Numbered from the stretch's first letter, positions 1-8,795 are shown. The stretch is 64,000 nucleotides of DNA from Verrucomicrobiota bacterium (GCA_016716505.1 JADJWF010000003.1:620001-684000), one strand, 5' to 3'. Notes: generated by a model not told the origin, from the letters alone. Numbers and translations are program-made.

Positions 1-1213
1 ATTCCCGATGAGGAATACCAGACGCCGGACTTCGACAAGATTGTTGCCCTGCGCGCTCGCACGGAGGGCATAGCCCGCAACATCGTCGGCTTCCTCCAGA
101 AATCCGACCCCTACGCCAAGACCATCGTCTTCTGCGTGGACCAGGAACACGCCGACGAGATGCGCCGCGCCATCAACAACTGCTCCGCCGAGCTGGCCCG
201 CCAGCACCCGGACTACGTCGTGCGCGTGACCGCCGAGGAAGGCGACATCGGCCGAGGTTACCTCAGCCGGTTTCCAGGAACTGGAGACCCTCACCCCTGT
301 GGTCGTGACCACCTCCAAGCTGCTGACCACCGGCGTCGATGTCCCCACCTGCAAAAACATCGCCATCGTGCGCGTCATCAACTCCATGACCGAGTTCAAG
401 CAGATCATCGGACGCGGCACGCGGGTGCGCCCCGACTACGGCAAGCTCTGGTTCTCCATCCTCGACTACACCGGCAGCGCCACGCGGCTGTTTGCCGACC
501 CGGACTTTGATGGCGAGCCGATTGAAACGCCCACCGAGACCCGCCTCCCCGAGCCGATCCCCGAACCGCCATCCGAGCCAACGACCTACCCAGAGCCGAC
601 ATGGCAGGGCGAGGCATTGCACGACGCCCCTGAACCTGTCCTCCGCAAGTTCTACGTGGACGGCGGCTCAGTCGCCATCGCCGCCCACGTTGTTTACGAG
701 CTCGACTCGAGCGGAAAAAAGCTGCGCGTGGTCAAGTTCACCGACTACGCCTCCGAGCAGGTCCGCTCCATCGTCCCTTCGGCCGCCGAGCTGCGCTCGC
801 GTTGGACCAGAGCCGAGGAGCGCGCCGCCATCCTCCAAGCCCTCGAAGCACGCGGCGTCGCCCTCGAACAACTGGCCGAAAACACCTGCCGGCCCGAAGC
901 CGATCCGTTCGACCTGCTTTGCCACGTCGCCTACAACGCACCACTGCGCACCCGCCGCGAACGCGCCGAGCGCCTGCGCAAGGGCCGTTTGGATTTCTGG
1001 GACTACTTCCAGCCTGAAGCCCGCGAGATTCTGCAAGAAATCCTCGAAAAATACGTCGAGCACGGCACCGGCGGGTTTAGCATCCCGGACATCCTGAAAG
1101 TCCCGCCCCTTGCCGACCACGGCAACGTGCTCGAGATCGCTGGTAAGTTCGGCGGCCCCGAGCAACTCCGCGCCGCCGTCGAGCAAATGCAAACCCTGCT
1201 CTATGAGGCATGA
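1..1213 (+). pseudogene. hsdR: Type I restriction endonuclease subunit HsdR, C-terminal part, frameshifted
   Basis: C-terminal part of the ATP-dependent translocase/endonuclease subunit of a type I restriction-modification complex; the 5' end lies outside the window. Frame 1 reads KTIVFCVDQEHADEM and VTAEEGDIGRGYLSRF up to base 271. Homology then continues in frame 2 as FQELETLTPVVVTTSKLL, TTGVDVPTCKNIAIVRVI and FKQIIGRGTRVR, which are helicase domain 2 motifs V and VI, followed by the C-terminal helical domain. The break is one extra T in the run at 271-273; removing it restores a single frame ending at the TGA at 1211-1213. The gene heads a plus-strand operon with hsdM and hsdS, but two other genes separate it from hsdM. 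Family is certain. Whether the frameshift is biological or a sequencing error cannot be told from the sequence. Confidence 0.9.
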
Positions 1214-1296
1214 TTCGACCATGTCCTCCAGGTTCCTGCCTTTGTCCGCAGTGGAGCCGGATTGCGTTGCCAATCCCGACCACGTTACCCTGAACC

Positions 1297-2190
1297 ATGC
1301 TTTTTGAACGCCAACGGTTGCTGTTGACCCTGCTGGACGCCGTGGGCGAGCCGGTGGGCTCCACCGATTTTCAAAAACTCCTTTTCCTTTACACCCGCGA
1401 ATGCGAGGCGGTGCCCAGCTATGATTTTGTGCCCTACAAATTCGGCGCGTTCTCGTTCACGTCCTACGCGGACAAGCGGAAGCTGATTGCGGAAGGATTG
1501 CTGGCGGACGACGATCAAAACTGGACGCTTACCGACGCCGGCCGCGCGGCCGCGAGGCGACAGCCAAAAGAACCGTTGCGCGTGGCCTCGTTTTGCCGCC
1601 GGCATCACCACTTGCGGGGCAATGCGCTGATTCTCGAACAGTATCGGCGACATCCCTACTATGCGACGCGCAGCGAGATCCTGGACAAGCTGCGGCTTGA
1701 GCCGGAGGCCTTGGCGCGCATCGCCGCCGCACGGCCCGAGCGCCACCCGGCGGGTATTGTGACGATTGGCTACGAGGGCCGCAGTCTCGAAAGTTACCTG
1801 AACGACTTGCTGCAAGACGGCGTGACGGTTTTGTGTGACGTGCGGCGCAATCCCTTGAGCCGCAAATACGGTTTTTCCAAAGGCACGTTGAGCAAGGCCT
1901 GCGAGGGCGTGGGCCTCCGCTACGAACACCTGCCCGAACTGGGCATCGCGTCCGAACAGCGGCAGGAACTGCACGACCAGGCCGATTACGACAAACTGTT
2001 CGCCAAGTACGAGCGGGAAAGTTTGCCGCACCAGGGCGCGGCTTTGGCAAAGATTCGCGGCTGGGTGCTGGCGGGCCAGCGCGTCGCGCTGACTTGTTTC
2101 GAGCGTCTTCCAGAACAGTGTCACCGGCATTGCGTCGCCGCGGCGTTGGAACGCATGAACGGCCCGAAGTTCTGCGCACGCGATCTGTGA
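1297..2190 (+). CDS. DUF488 domain protein with N-terminal winged-helix-like domain
   Basis: 297 aa. The C-terminal half (about residues 152-290) is a DUF488 domain: TIGYEGRSLESYLNDLL near 156, the Cys-Asp-Val-Arg motif CDVRRNPLSRKYGF near 180, and a Cys/His cluster CFERLPEQCHRHC near the end. The first 100 residues (FQKLLFLYTRE, FVPYKFGAFSF) look like the winged-helix/Panacea-type N-terminus of longer DUF488 proteins. DUF488 has no settled biochemical role; it is common in defence islands. The gene lies 84 bp after hsdR and 15 bp before the next gene, in the same orientation as hsdM and hsdS, so cotranscription with the restriction system is likely. Start is the ATG at 1297; no strong Shine-Dalgarno is visible. 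Confidence 0.85.
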   Translation: MLFERQRLLLTLLDAVGEPVGSTDFQKLLFLYTRECEAVPSYDFVPYKFGAFSFTSYADKRKLIAEGLLADDDQNWTLTDAGRAAARRQPKEPLRVASFCRRHHHLRGNALILEQYRRHPYYATRSEILDKLRLEPEALARIAAARPERHPAGIVTIGYEGRSLESYLNDLLQDGVTVLCDVRRNPLSRKYGFSKGTLSKACEGVGLRYEHLPELGIASEQRQELHDQADYDKLFAKYERESLPHQGAALAKIRGWVLAGQRVALTCFERLPEQCHRHCVAAALERMNGPKFCARDL

Positions 2191-2205
2191 CAGGCGAAAA
2201 TTCGC

Positions 2206-3027
2206 ATGCCGAAGGAACGCATCCTCATCACGGTCAAGACCTACCCGACGCTATCACGTAAATACGGGGAAACGGTCTGCACTGCGGGTGTCCGCAAGGA
2301 CGGCTCGTGGGTGAGGATTTATCCCGTCCCATTCCGGCGGCTGGACGAGAAAGAGCAGTATCGCAAGTTCGATTGGCTGGAGTGTGACCTCATCCAGAGC
2401 CGCACCGACCCGCGCCCGGAAACCCGCCGGCCCGCGGACCTGACGCAATTCAAGGTGGTCGGGCATGTCGGCACCGCGGACAACTGGCGCGAGCGGCGGG
2501 CGCTGTTGCTGAAAAAGGCCGCCGTGCATACGCGCCTGGCAGCGCTCATTGACCAAGCGAAGGCGAACACGCTCTCGCTGGCAGTGTTCAAGCCGACCCG
2601 AATCCTGGACTTCATCTGGGAGGAAGACGAGCGGGAGTGGGATGCGGCCAGGCTGGCCGAGATGCGCAATCGTGCCAACCAAGGCGAGTTGTTTGCGGAG
2701 GAGCCCTGGCGCCAGGTGTTTCAGGTGATCCCCAAACTGCCCTACAATTTTTCCTATCGCTTCGCCGACGCGGATGGACGCGAAAGCGAACTGCAGGTGT
2801 TGGATTGGGAAGTGGGCGCGCTCTATTGGAATTGCCTGCGGGATTGCGGCCGTGATGAGCAGAGGGCGTTGGCGAAGGTGCGGGCCAAGTATTTCGACGA
2901 GTTCAAAACCAGGGATCTGCACTTCTTCCTTGGCACGACACAGCAGTTCCACTTCGTTGCCCCCAATCCGTGGGTCATTGTCGGCGTGTTTCCCATCCCC
3001 CACGAACAGCAGATGAATCTGCTATAA
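2206..3027 (+). CDS. Uncharacterised DUF488-partner protein (possible dual OB-fold)
   Basis: 273 aa, no signal peptide or membrane segment. The N-terminus (ILITVKTYPTLSRKYGETVC, then AGVRKDGSWVRIYPVPFR) and C-terminus (LHFFLGTTQQFHFVAPNPW) are typical of a protein I remember as a regular neighbour of long DUF488 proteins. I believe it is described as a dual OB-containing domain, but that name is from memory. The alternating beta-strand look is compatible with OB folds and therefore nucleic-acid binding; this is inference. It starts 15 bp after the DUF488 gene and ends 11 bp before hsdM, so the two form an inserted pair inside the type I restriction operon. No catalytic motif is evident. Confidence 0.7.
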   Translation: MPKERILITVKTYPTLSRKYGETVCTAGVRKDGSWVRIYPVPFRRLDEKEQYRKFDWLECDLIQSRTDPRPETRRPADLTQFKVVGHVGTADNWRERRALLLKKAAVHTRLAALIDQAKANTLSLAVFKPTRILDFIWEEDEREWDAARLAEMRNRANQGELFAEEPWRQVFQVIPKLPYNFSYRFADADGRESELQVLDWEVGALYWNCLRDCGRDEQRALAKVRAKYFDEFKTRDLHFFLGTTQQFHFVAPNPWVIVGVFPIPHEQQMNLL

Positions 3028-3038
3028 CCCATTTACCC

Positions 3039-4638
3039 ATGCCCCGCGCCTCCAAAACAACCTCGCCCACCCCCACCACCGCCCAATCTCTGGCCAGCCT
3101 CATCAAGTCCTGCCGCGACATCATGCGCAAGGACAAGGGCCTGACCACCGACCTGGACCGGCTGCCCATGCTCACCTGGATTCTGTTCCTCAAGTTCCTC
3201 GATGACTTGGAGCAGGTCCGCGAAGCCGAGGCCGCCCTGGCCGGCAAACGCTATCGCCCGGCCATCGAGCCACCCTACCGCTGGCGCGACTGGGCCGCCC
3301 AACCCGACGGCATCACCGGGGACGCCCTCATTGCCTTTATCAACCAGCAGGAAGACGCCCCGCTTCCCAACGGCAAGAAAGGCCCCGGCCTGTTCGCCTA
3401 CCTGCGCTCCCTCACCGGCGCCAACGGCGGCGACCGCCGCGACGTCATCCGCACCGTCTTCCAGGGCACGGTCAACCGCATGCTCAACGGCTACCTGCTG
3501 CGCGACATCCTCAACAAGGTCAACGCCATCCATTTCACCTCCAGCCAGGAAATCTACACCCTCGGCCACCTCTACGAGTCCATGCTCAAGGAGATGCGCG
3601 ACGCCGCCGGCGAGAACGGCGAGTTCTACACCCCGCGCCCGCTCGTCAAATTCATCGTCACCGTCGTCAATCCGCGCCTCGGCGAGACTATCCTCGACCC
3701 CGCCTGCGGCACCGGCGGTTTTCTGGCCGAAGCTTTCGAGCACCTCAAAAAACAGTGCAAGACCGCCGAAGACCACCGCCGGCTCCAGCGCGAAACCCTC
3801 TTCGGCATCGAGGCCAAGCCGCTGCCCTACCTCCTGTGCCAGATGAACCTCCTGCTCCACGGCCTCGAGACCCCCAACATTGATCCGCTCAACGCCCTCC
3901 GTTTCCCCCTGCGCGAGATCGGCGACAAAGACCGCGTGGACGTCATCCTCACCAACCCGCCCTTCGGCGGCGAAGAAGAGCGCGGCATCTTGGGCAACTT
4001 TCCCGAAGACAAACAGACCGCCGAAACCGCCCTGCTTTTTCCTCCAACTGATCATGCGCAAACTGCGCCGGGTTCGTAGTCCCGGCTTTAGCCGGCCCGG
4101 TGCAGCGGAAGAAAACCGCCTGAAGGCGGGACTACAAACAGGCCGCGCCGCCGTCGTCGTCCGCAACGGCACGCTCTTTGGCGACGGTGTCTGCGCCCGC
4201 ATCAAGGAGGAACTGCTCCGGGACTTCAACCTCCACACCATCGTGCGCCTGCCCAACGGCGTCTTCGCCCCCTACACCAGCATCCCCACCAACGTCCTGT
4301 TCTTCGACCGCTCCGGACCGACGCGCGAGGTCTGGTATTACGAACACCCGTTGCCCGAAGGCCGGAAAAACTACACCAAAACCCAGCCCCTCCAGTTCGA
4401 GGAATTCGCCCCGCTCATCGCCTGGTGGAACAAACGCGAGGAAAACGAGCGCGCCTGGAAAGTCCCCGCCACCGAGCTGCTCGCCAACGGCTGCAACCTC
4501 GATCGCAAAAACCCGCGCGCCAAAGAAGACATCACCCACCTGCCGCCCGAGCAACTCGCCGCCAGCATCCTCGACAAAGAACAGCGCATCGCCGAAATCC
4601 TGGGCAGGATTCGGAAACTGTTGGAAGAGACAGGATGA
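3039..4638 (+). pseudogene. hsdM: Type I DNA methyltransferase subunit HsdM, frameshifted, with repeat inserted
   Basis: Adenine-N6 methyltransferase subunit of the type I system. ATG 3039 gives MPRASKTTSP, then the N-terminal helical domain (LTTDLDRLPMLTWILFLKFL). The SAM-binding motif I is LDPACGTGGFLAEAF and the catalytic N6-adenine motif is NPPF, within ILTNPPFGGEEERGILGNF. After AETALLF the frame is lost at the T run 4036-4040, which has one T too many. The other frame continues LQLIMRKLRR and, after a 60-bp inserted repeat (4076-4135), GRAAVVVRNGTLFGDGVCAR to the end. Without the extra T the gene would read through the insert, which is 60 bp, in frame and stop-free in that frame. As written, translation stops at a TAG inside the repeat (4077-4079). 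The final TGA is formed by a second repeat element. Confidence 0.9.
4076..4135. repeat. REPIN-like inverted-repeat element inside hsdM
   Basis: Two 20-nt arms, GTAGTCCCGGCTTTAGCCGG (4076-4095) and CCGCCTGAAGGCGGGACTAC (4116-4135), are inverted copies of each other at about 17 of 20 positions, and each arm is itself partly palindromic. The layout, two REP-like hairpins in opposite orientation around a 20-nt spacer, matches a REPIN doublet. It separates HsdM residues that are normally almost adjacent (MRKLRR and GRAAVVV), so it is an insertion. Its length is a multiple of three. Confidence 0.8.
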
Positions 4639-4720
4639 ACAGGATGAACAGGATTGAAATGCCCCAATGCCGCGACCCAGAACGATGAAACCCCATCCTG
4701 TAAATCCTGTTCATCCTGTC
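4629..4720. repeat. CAGGAT-type inverted-repeat element at the hsdM/hsdS junction
   Basis: The left arm is tandem units of ACAGGATGA (4629-4655) and the right arm is the reverse complement family CATCCTGT/AATCCTGT (4694-4720), with a 38-nt centre. The left arm supplies the TGA of hsdM (4636-4638). The right arm is translated as HPVNPVHPV at the N-terminus of HsdS. The same motif returns directly after hsdS (5911-6027). Confidence 0.85.
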
Positions 4721-5905
4721 CCCCCCCCCTGGCCCAAGGTCCGCCTGGGCGAGGTGCTGCGGCTTGATTTGGACCGTGTGCCCGTGGATGCAGCAACCAC
4801 CTACCCTATGGTGGGCGTGCTGAGCTTCGGACGTGGCCTTTTCGACCGCGAGCCGGTGGTCAACGGGAAGACCAGCTATCGGTTCTTTTACCGCCTGAAA
4901 GCCGACCACATTGTGATGAGCCAGCTTTTTGGCTGGGAGGGTGCGCTGGCACTAGGCGAAGAGAGGTTCGCCGGCAAGTTTCTGTCGCCGCAGTTCCCCA
5001 CGTTCCTTTGTGACCCGTCCAAGCTGGATCGCGGATTTCTTGGCTGGCTCATGCGCCGCCCGGCTTTTTGGGAGGACCTCGGGTCACGCGCCAGCGGCAT
5101 GGGCGACCGCCGCCGGACGCTCACTCCCGAGGCCCTGTTCCAATGTGAAATCCCCCTGCCGCCGTTGGCGGAGCAGCGGCGGATCGTGGCGCGGATCGAG
5201 GAACTGGCCGCCCAAATTGAACAAGCCCGCGCCCTCCGCCACCAAGCCGCCCAGCAAACCGAGGCGCTGGTAAGCTCCGATCTGAATGCGCGCCTCAGCC
5301 AAGCCGCACGGCAGTTTGGCGTCCGACGGATGGGGGACGTCGCAAAGTGCGCTGCCGGATTTGGATTTCCAAAAGAACGACAGGGACGCACGGGCCTTAA
5401 ATACCCGTTTGCCAAAGTCAGCGACATGAACTTGCCGGGAAACGAGCGGGAGATTCGGACGGCACAAAACTGGATCGACGACCGTGACGTCGCCGAACTG
5501 GGACTCAAAATCTACCCGGTTGGAACAGTGATCTTCCCGAAGATTGGTGGTGCAATCGCGACGAACAAGCGGCGGCTTCTGGCGCTTCCGGGGACGTTCG
5601 ACAACAACGTCATGGGGTTGATTCCGTCCAACGTGCTATTGTCCGAATACCTGTTCGTATTCATGCAGAGTTTCGACCTGACGGAACTTCAAGCCGGCAC
5701 GTCCGTTCCAGCGATCAGCCAATCGAAAGTCGAAGAGTTGCCAGTCCCCGTCCCGCCGCTTTCGGAGCAACGGCGGATCGCGGCAGAGTTGGACGCCTTG
5801 CAGGCGGAGGTGGACCGGCTCAAGCGGTTGCAGGCCGAGACCGCCGCCGAACTGGACGCCCTGCTGCCCGCCCTGCTGGACCGCGCCTTCAAAGGCCAAC
5901 TTTGA
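4685..5905 (+). CDS. hsdS: Type I restriction-modification specificity subunit HsdS
   Basis: About 406 aa; the DNA-recognition subunit for hsdM/hsdR. It has two target-recognition halves, each ending in the typical conserved phrase: IPLPPLAEQRRIVARIEELA followed by a helix near the middle, and VPVPPLSEQRRIAAELDALQ followed by a coiled-coil helix at the C-terminus. The first half starts at PPWPKVRLGEVL. Two ATGs are possible, 4667 and 4685. Both lie in the CAGGAT repeat, so the first dozen residues (KPHPVNPVHPV) are repeat-encoded and absent from a normal HsdS. A native start near 4730 may have been lost to the insertion. The reading frame is otherwise intact. Confidence 0.9.
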   Translation: MKPHPVNPVHPVPPPWPKVRLGEVLRLDLDRVPVDAATTYPMVGVLSFGRGLFDREPVVNGKTSYRFFYRLKADHIVMSQLFGWEGALALGEERFAGKFLSPQFPTFLCDPSKLDRGFLGWLMRRPAFWEDLGSRASGMGDRRRTLTPEALFQCEIPLPPLAEQRRIVARIEELAAQIEQARALRHQAAQQTEALVSSDLNARLSQAARQFGVRRMGDVAKCAAGFGFPKERQGRTGLKYPFAKVSDMNLPGNEREIRTAQNWIDDRDVAELGLKIYPVGTVIFPKIGGAIATNKRRLLALPGTFDNNVMGLIPSNVLLSEYLFVFMQSFDLTELQAGTSVPAISQSKVEELPVPVPPLSEQRRIAAELDALQAEVDRLKRLQAETAAELDALLPALLDRAFKGQL

Positions 5906-5910
5906 GGGCA

Positions 5911-6027
5911 GACAGGATTTACAGGATGAACAGGATCGAGACCTGTCCCGTGCCGGGCCTCACGAACCCCCATCCTGTGCATCCTGTTCATCCTGTCGAA
6001 CCTCGCCCAAATCGTGTTCATCCTGTA
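5911..6027. repeat. Second CAGGAT-type inverted-repeat element, downstream of hsdS
   Basis: GACAGGATTTACAGGATGAA begins the left arm at 5911-5936. The right arm CATCCTGTGCATCCTGTTCA begins at 5971 and continues to 5997, and a further unit GTTCATCCTGT lies near 6015-6026. It starts six bases after the hsdS stop codon. Together with 4629-4720 it brackets hsdS with the same repeat family in both orientations. Confidence 0.8.
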
Positions 6028-6075
6028 CCAACCTCTACGCCTTAAGCGGTTTGCTCAACGGCGTCCGGCATCCTT

Positions 6076-6431
6076 ATGCAATCCTCATTCCTGCGCAACT
6101 TCACCTGGGGCTGTTTCCTCGCATTCACTTTGCCGCTCGCCGCGGCCGAGCGTTTCTTCGGCGAGCCGGTCGCGCTCAAGGGCCGGGCGAGCGACTGCGC
6201 GTGAACGCGGACGTCGCGCCCAGTGGCTATCTGAAGGTGGCGGTGCGCACTTGGAGCAGCCGCCAGGACTTGCCGGGCCGCACGTTTGCCGAGAGCGACC
6301 GGATCATCGGCAACTCCCTGGTTCATCGTGTGACGTGGAAAAGCGAAGACAAGATTGGCCACCAAGGCCGGCCCGTCATGCTGCGCGTGCAGATGAGGCA
6401 GGCGAAGCTGTTCGCGTTTGAGTTTGATTGA
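6076..6431 (+). pseudogene. Remnant of a secreted protein: signal peptide joined out of frame to a C-terminal domain
   Basis: ATG 6076 opens a clean signal peptide (MQSSFLRNFTWGCFLAFTLP then LAAAERFFGEPVALKG) but the frame stops at 6202-6204. From about 6185 a second frame reads GERLRVNADVAPSGYLKVAV and later GRPVMLRVQMRQAKLFAFEF, which resembles the beta-sandwich C-terminus of planctomycete/verrucomicrobial secreted hydrolases. The simplest reading is an internal deletion that joined the two ends of a gene out of frame. The family of the missing catalytic part cannot be told. Confidence 0.6.
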
Positions 6432-6544
6432 GGGGCGAACGCCGGCGCGTTTCTCCGGCGGAAGGTCTCAGAAAGACCAGGATCCCGGGCTTGCGCCTGT
6501 CGTGCATTTTTGCGGCTCGGTGGGCTGGCGTCCGCGCCCCGGTT

Positions 6545-7906
6545 TCATTTGGATTTGCCGGGCTGGCTTGTTCCAGGAGCTAGGATGAACTCCCAGCGCC
6601 CGCGACCGCGCGGCTGCAGATCCAGTTTGAATTCCCAGGAAGCCGGCCCCTCCTGCGCCCGCACCTCGTAGGCGCCGTGGAAGCCGCGAAACCGGACCTC
6701 ACCTTCCGCAGTGGTGGTGGCGGTCAGGCGGGTGGTCCATTCTTCCCGGAGCAACCGCCGCAGCCGGTGCCAGGCCGGCTTGGGCTGATCATGCTCGTCC
6801 AGCAGGCAGACGTTGGGGTAGCCGGGAGGATCGGCGTCCGTCAGACCGAAGTAAATGATCGCTTCCACCGCCGGATGGCCAAAGGCGATGCGGTAGAATT
6901 CTTCAATGGCTTCCGCTTGGCGTTCCGGGCTCCATTGGCCTTGGCGGTAACTGCCAGTGATTGTCCGCCCCGGATCGGAGGTGTACCAAAACTCGGTGAA
7001 GTAGATCGGCAGGCCGGTCTGCGCGCCGAACACGTCGCAAGCCTCCCAGATCTCTTCCGGCGAAAACCAGTAAGCGCCCCGGTCCGGTTCATGGGCTTGA
7101 ATGCCCACCGCGTGCAAAGGCGCCCCGGCCTGCTGCAACCGCCCGATCAACTCCGCGTAGCGCTGGCGGTATTTGCCACGGGGAATGACGCGATAGTCGT
7201 TGATGAGCAGACGGGCCTGGGGGTTGGCGGCGTGAGCCCACGCGAGAGCATCGCCGACGTAGGGCACCACTTCCGGGATGGGTTCATCCACCCAGCCCGG
7301 TTTGTCCCAAGCGCCCCAGCGCCGGCAATGAATGGCCTCATTGACCACGTCCCACACGATGTCCACGTCACGGTAGTCCCGGACCTCGCGTTCGATGCGC
7401 CGCCGCAGTTGGGCGGTGCGCTGCTCGGGCGGGTGGCTGAACAGCCATTGAGGCAGAAGTGAACCGGAATTGTCCTGCCGCTGCGGCGTCCAGACCAGCA
7501 TGTGCCCGTAAAAGCGGTCGAGGCCGTTGTCGCGGCACCAGCCGTTGATGAAGTCCAGGCGGCTGGCCAGTCGAGGCCGGCCTTCCTCCGGTTCGTATTG
7601 TCCCCAATTGAACTCGAGCAGCGAGACAAAGTTGAACAGCTCCTTGAAGCGGGCTCGGTAGAAGTCGTTTGTGTAATGACGGGGCCGAAAGACGTTGCCA
7701 AACCGGAACGCGTGCGCCGTCTGCCGGACCTCCACCGGCAGGCCCGCCGCCGGTTGGCCGTCGGGCCGCCGGAACACCAGCACCGCCTCGCCCTTGCGGT
7801 GTAACTCGACACCGCGCGCCGCCTCGTCGGCCACTGCCGCCACCGCGTGCTGAGGGAGCAGGCCAAGACTCAGGATGACTCCGGACATCCATGACCGCAT
7901 TCGCAT
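6545..7906 (-). CDS. Secreted GH10 endo-1,4-beta-xylanase-like protein
   Basis: 453 aa from the chosen ATG at 7906 (MRMRSWMSGVILSLGLLPQH), which gives a signal peptide; an in-frame start at 7975 adds an implausible leader. An N-terminal beta-sandwich (about residues 35-75) precedes a GH10 TIM barrel. The acid/base Glu is in WDVVNEAI (about residue 190) and the nucleophile Glu in YFTEFWYT (about 305). The usual GH10 motif with a His after LVW reads GHMLVWTPQ here, so that subsite His is replaced by Thr. The expected role is extracellular or periplasmic cleavage of xylan-like beta-1,4 polymers, but the substitution makes the substrate uncertain. It sits among other polysaccharide-related genes, transcribed alone on the minus strand. 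Confidence 0.85.
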   Translation of the reverse strand: MRMRSWMSGVILSLGLLPQHAVAAVADEAARGVELHRKGEAVLVFRRPDGQPAAGLPVEVRQTAHAFRFGNVFRPRHYTNDFYRARFKELFNFVSLLEFNWGQYEPEEGRPRLASRLDFINGWCRDNGLDRFYGHMLVWTPQRQDNSGSLLPQWLFSHPPEQRTAQLRRRIEREVRDYRDVDIVWDVVNEAIHCRRWGAWDKPGWVDEPIPEVVPYVGDALAWAHAANPQARLLINDYRVIPRGKYRQRYAELIGRLQQAGAPLHAVGIQAHEPDRGAYWFSPEEIWEACDVFGAQTGLPIYFTEFWYTSDPGRTITGSYRQGQWSPERQAEAIEEFYRIAFGHPAVEAIIYFGLTDADPPGYPNVCLLDEHDQPKPAWHRLRRLLREEWTTRLTATTTAEGEVRFRGFHGAYEVRAQEGPASWEFKLDLQPRGRGRWEFILAPGTSQPGKSK

Positions 7907-7928
7907 AACACGCAGCGTCCAAGGCCGG

Positions 7929-8147
7929 TCATCGAAGGTCAAGCACCACGATCCTGTCCGCGTCGCCGGCGGCATTCTGGTCGGCTAAGGTGAAGGCATG
8001 CTCGCCACGCGGACTCGGCGGCGTGGCGGAGGTTGGGCGAGTGTCGCCGGTCGTGGTATCGAACCACCGTGCGCGCACCTTGCCGGGGAAACGATCGAGA
8101 GTCACGGTGATGGCCGCGCCGGAGTGGGTAAAGCGAGGGCATGCTGG
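7929..8147 (-). pseudogene. Orphan C-terminal collagen-binding-like domain fragment (copy 1)
   Basis: The translated segment AITVTLDRFPGKVRARWFDT, then TGDTRPTS and PSPRGEHAF, matches the last 65 residues of the DUF4038 glycosidase at 12967-15486 almost position by position. It corresponds to the putative collagen-binding domain that ends DUF4038 proteins. A missing base upstream of THSG breaks the frame. There is no catalytic domain in front, only LRR remnants, so this is a gene tail left after deletion. Confidence 0.7.
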
Positions 8148-8254
8148 GCGTCCGGGGTCACGTCCGGAGGGCCACAAGCCTTACAGGAGAATCGCCATCA
8201 TGGAGCGTCGGCCCGGGTGCGGATTGAGGAGTCAACCGGTATTGGGGATCTCCT

Positions 8255-8530
8255 GTCTCATTCCACGGTTCAAGGCGAACGCCTGGGCTCCAATGCCGGT
8301 GACCGACGAGGGGAGCGTCAGGTTGGTCAGACTGCCGCAACGCTCGAAGGCGAAACGGCCAATAGGCGAGATTCCGTTGGGACGACGACGGAGGTCAGCC
8401 TCGTGCAGTCGGCAAAGGTGCAGTTGGGAACCGACGGGAGCGAGCCAGGAAGGGTGACGTCCGCGAGGCGGGTGCAACGCCTAAAGAGGTCCGTGCCGAG
8501 GCATCCGCTTGACGGCCCGCCAGGTTCAAC
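8255..8530 (-). pseudogene. Remnant of a BspA-type leucine-rich-repeat protein
   Basis: Minus-strand frames give FRRCTRLADVTLPGSLAPVG and later GRFAFERCGSLTNLTLPSSV, followed by TGIGAQAF. This is the LRR_5/BspA repeat pattern (F..C..L..VTLP.S...IG..AF). About two and a half repeats remain, spread over different frames, with no start codon or signal peptide. It abuts the collagen-binding-like fragment, so two decayed exported genes are fused end to end here. Confidence 0.65.
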
Positions 8531-8539
8531 TTAAGTTGA
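8526..8539. promoter_or_regulatory. Perfect 14-bp palindrome upstream of the toxin-antitoxin operon
   Basis: TCAACTTAAGTTGA is a perfect palindrome ending 7 bp before the antitoxin ATG (8547). The position fits an operator for autoregulation by the Phd-type antitoxin or antitoxin-toxin complex, which is usual for these modules. The regulatory role is inference. Confidence 0.5.
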
Positions 8540-8546
8540 CCGCGCC

Positions 8547-8795
8547 ATGAACACCGTCATCAACGCCAAAGAGCTGCGGGCCGGCCTGCCCAAGGTGGTG
8601 CAGCAGGTTCGTCGCGGCATGCGGTTCACGGTGCTCTACCGGAGCCGCCCGGCCTTCCAGGTGATTCCCGTCCAGGCTCCCGACCAGACCGCGGGCGAGG
8701 CGAAGGACGATCCACTCTATCGGGCAAAAGCTCTGGGCCGGTCGGGTGACGGACGTTCCGCGGCGGATCACGATGAGGTGCTCTACGGCCGATGA
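8547..8795 (+). CDS. Phd/YefM-family antitoxin
   Basis: 82 aa. The N-terminus MNTVINAKELRAGLPKVVQQ followed by VRRGMRFTVLYRSRPAFQVI has the Phd/YefM DNA-binding fold pattern. The polar C-terminus (SAADHDEVLYGR) would wrap the toxin. Its stop overlaps the start of the PIN toxin by four bases (ATGA at 8792-8795), so the two are translationally coupled. It is expected to neutralise the ribonuclease below and repress the operon through the palindrome at 8526-8539. Confidence 0.8.
   Translation: MNTVINAKELRAGLPKVVQQVRRGMRFTVLYRSRPAFQVIPVQAPDQTAGEAKDDPLYRAKALGRSGDGRSAADHDEVLYGR

Noticed and set aside
3033..4256. 407-aa open frame antisense to hsdM
   Set aside because: It mirrors the HsdM coding strand, has no family pattern and is explained by high GC and codon bias.
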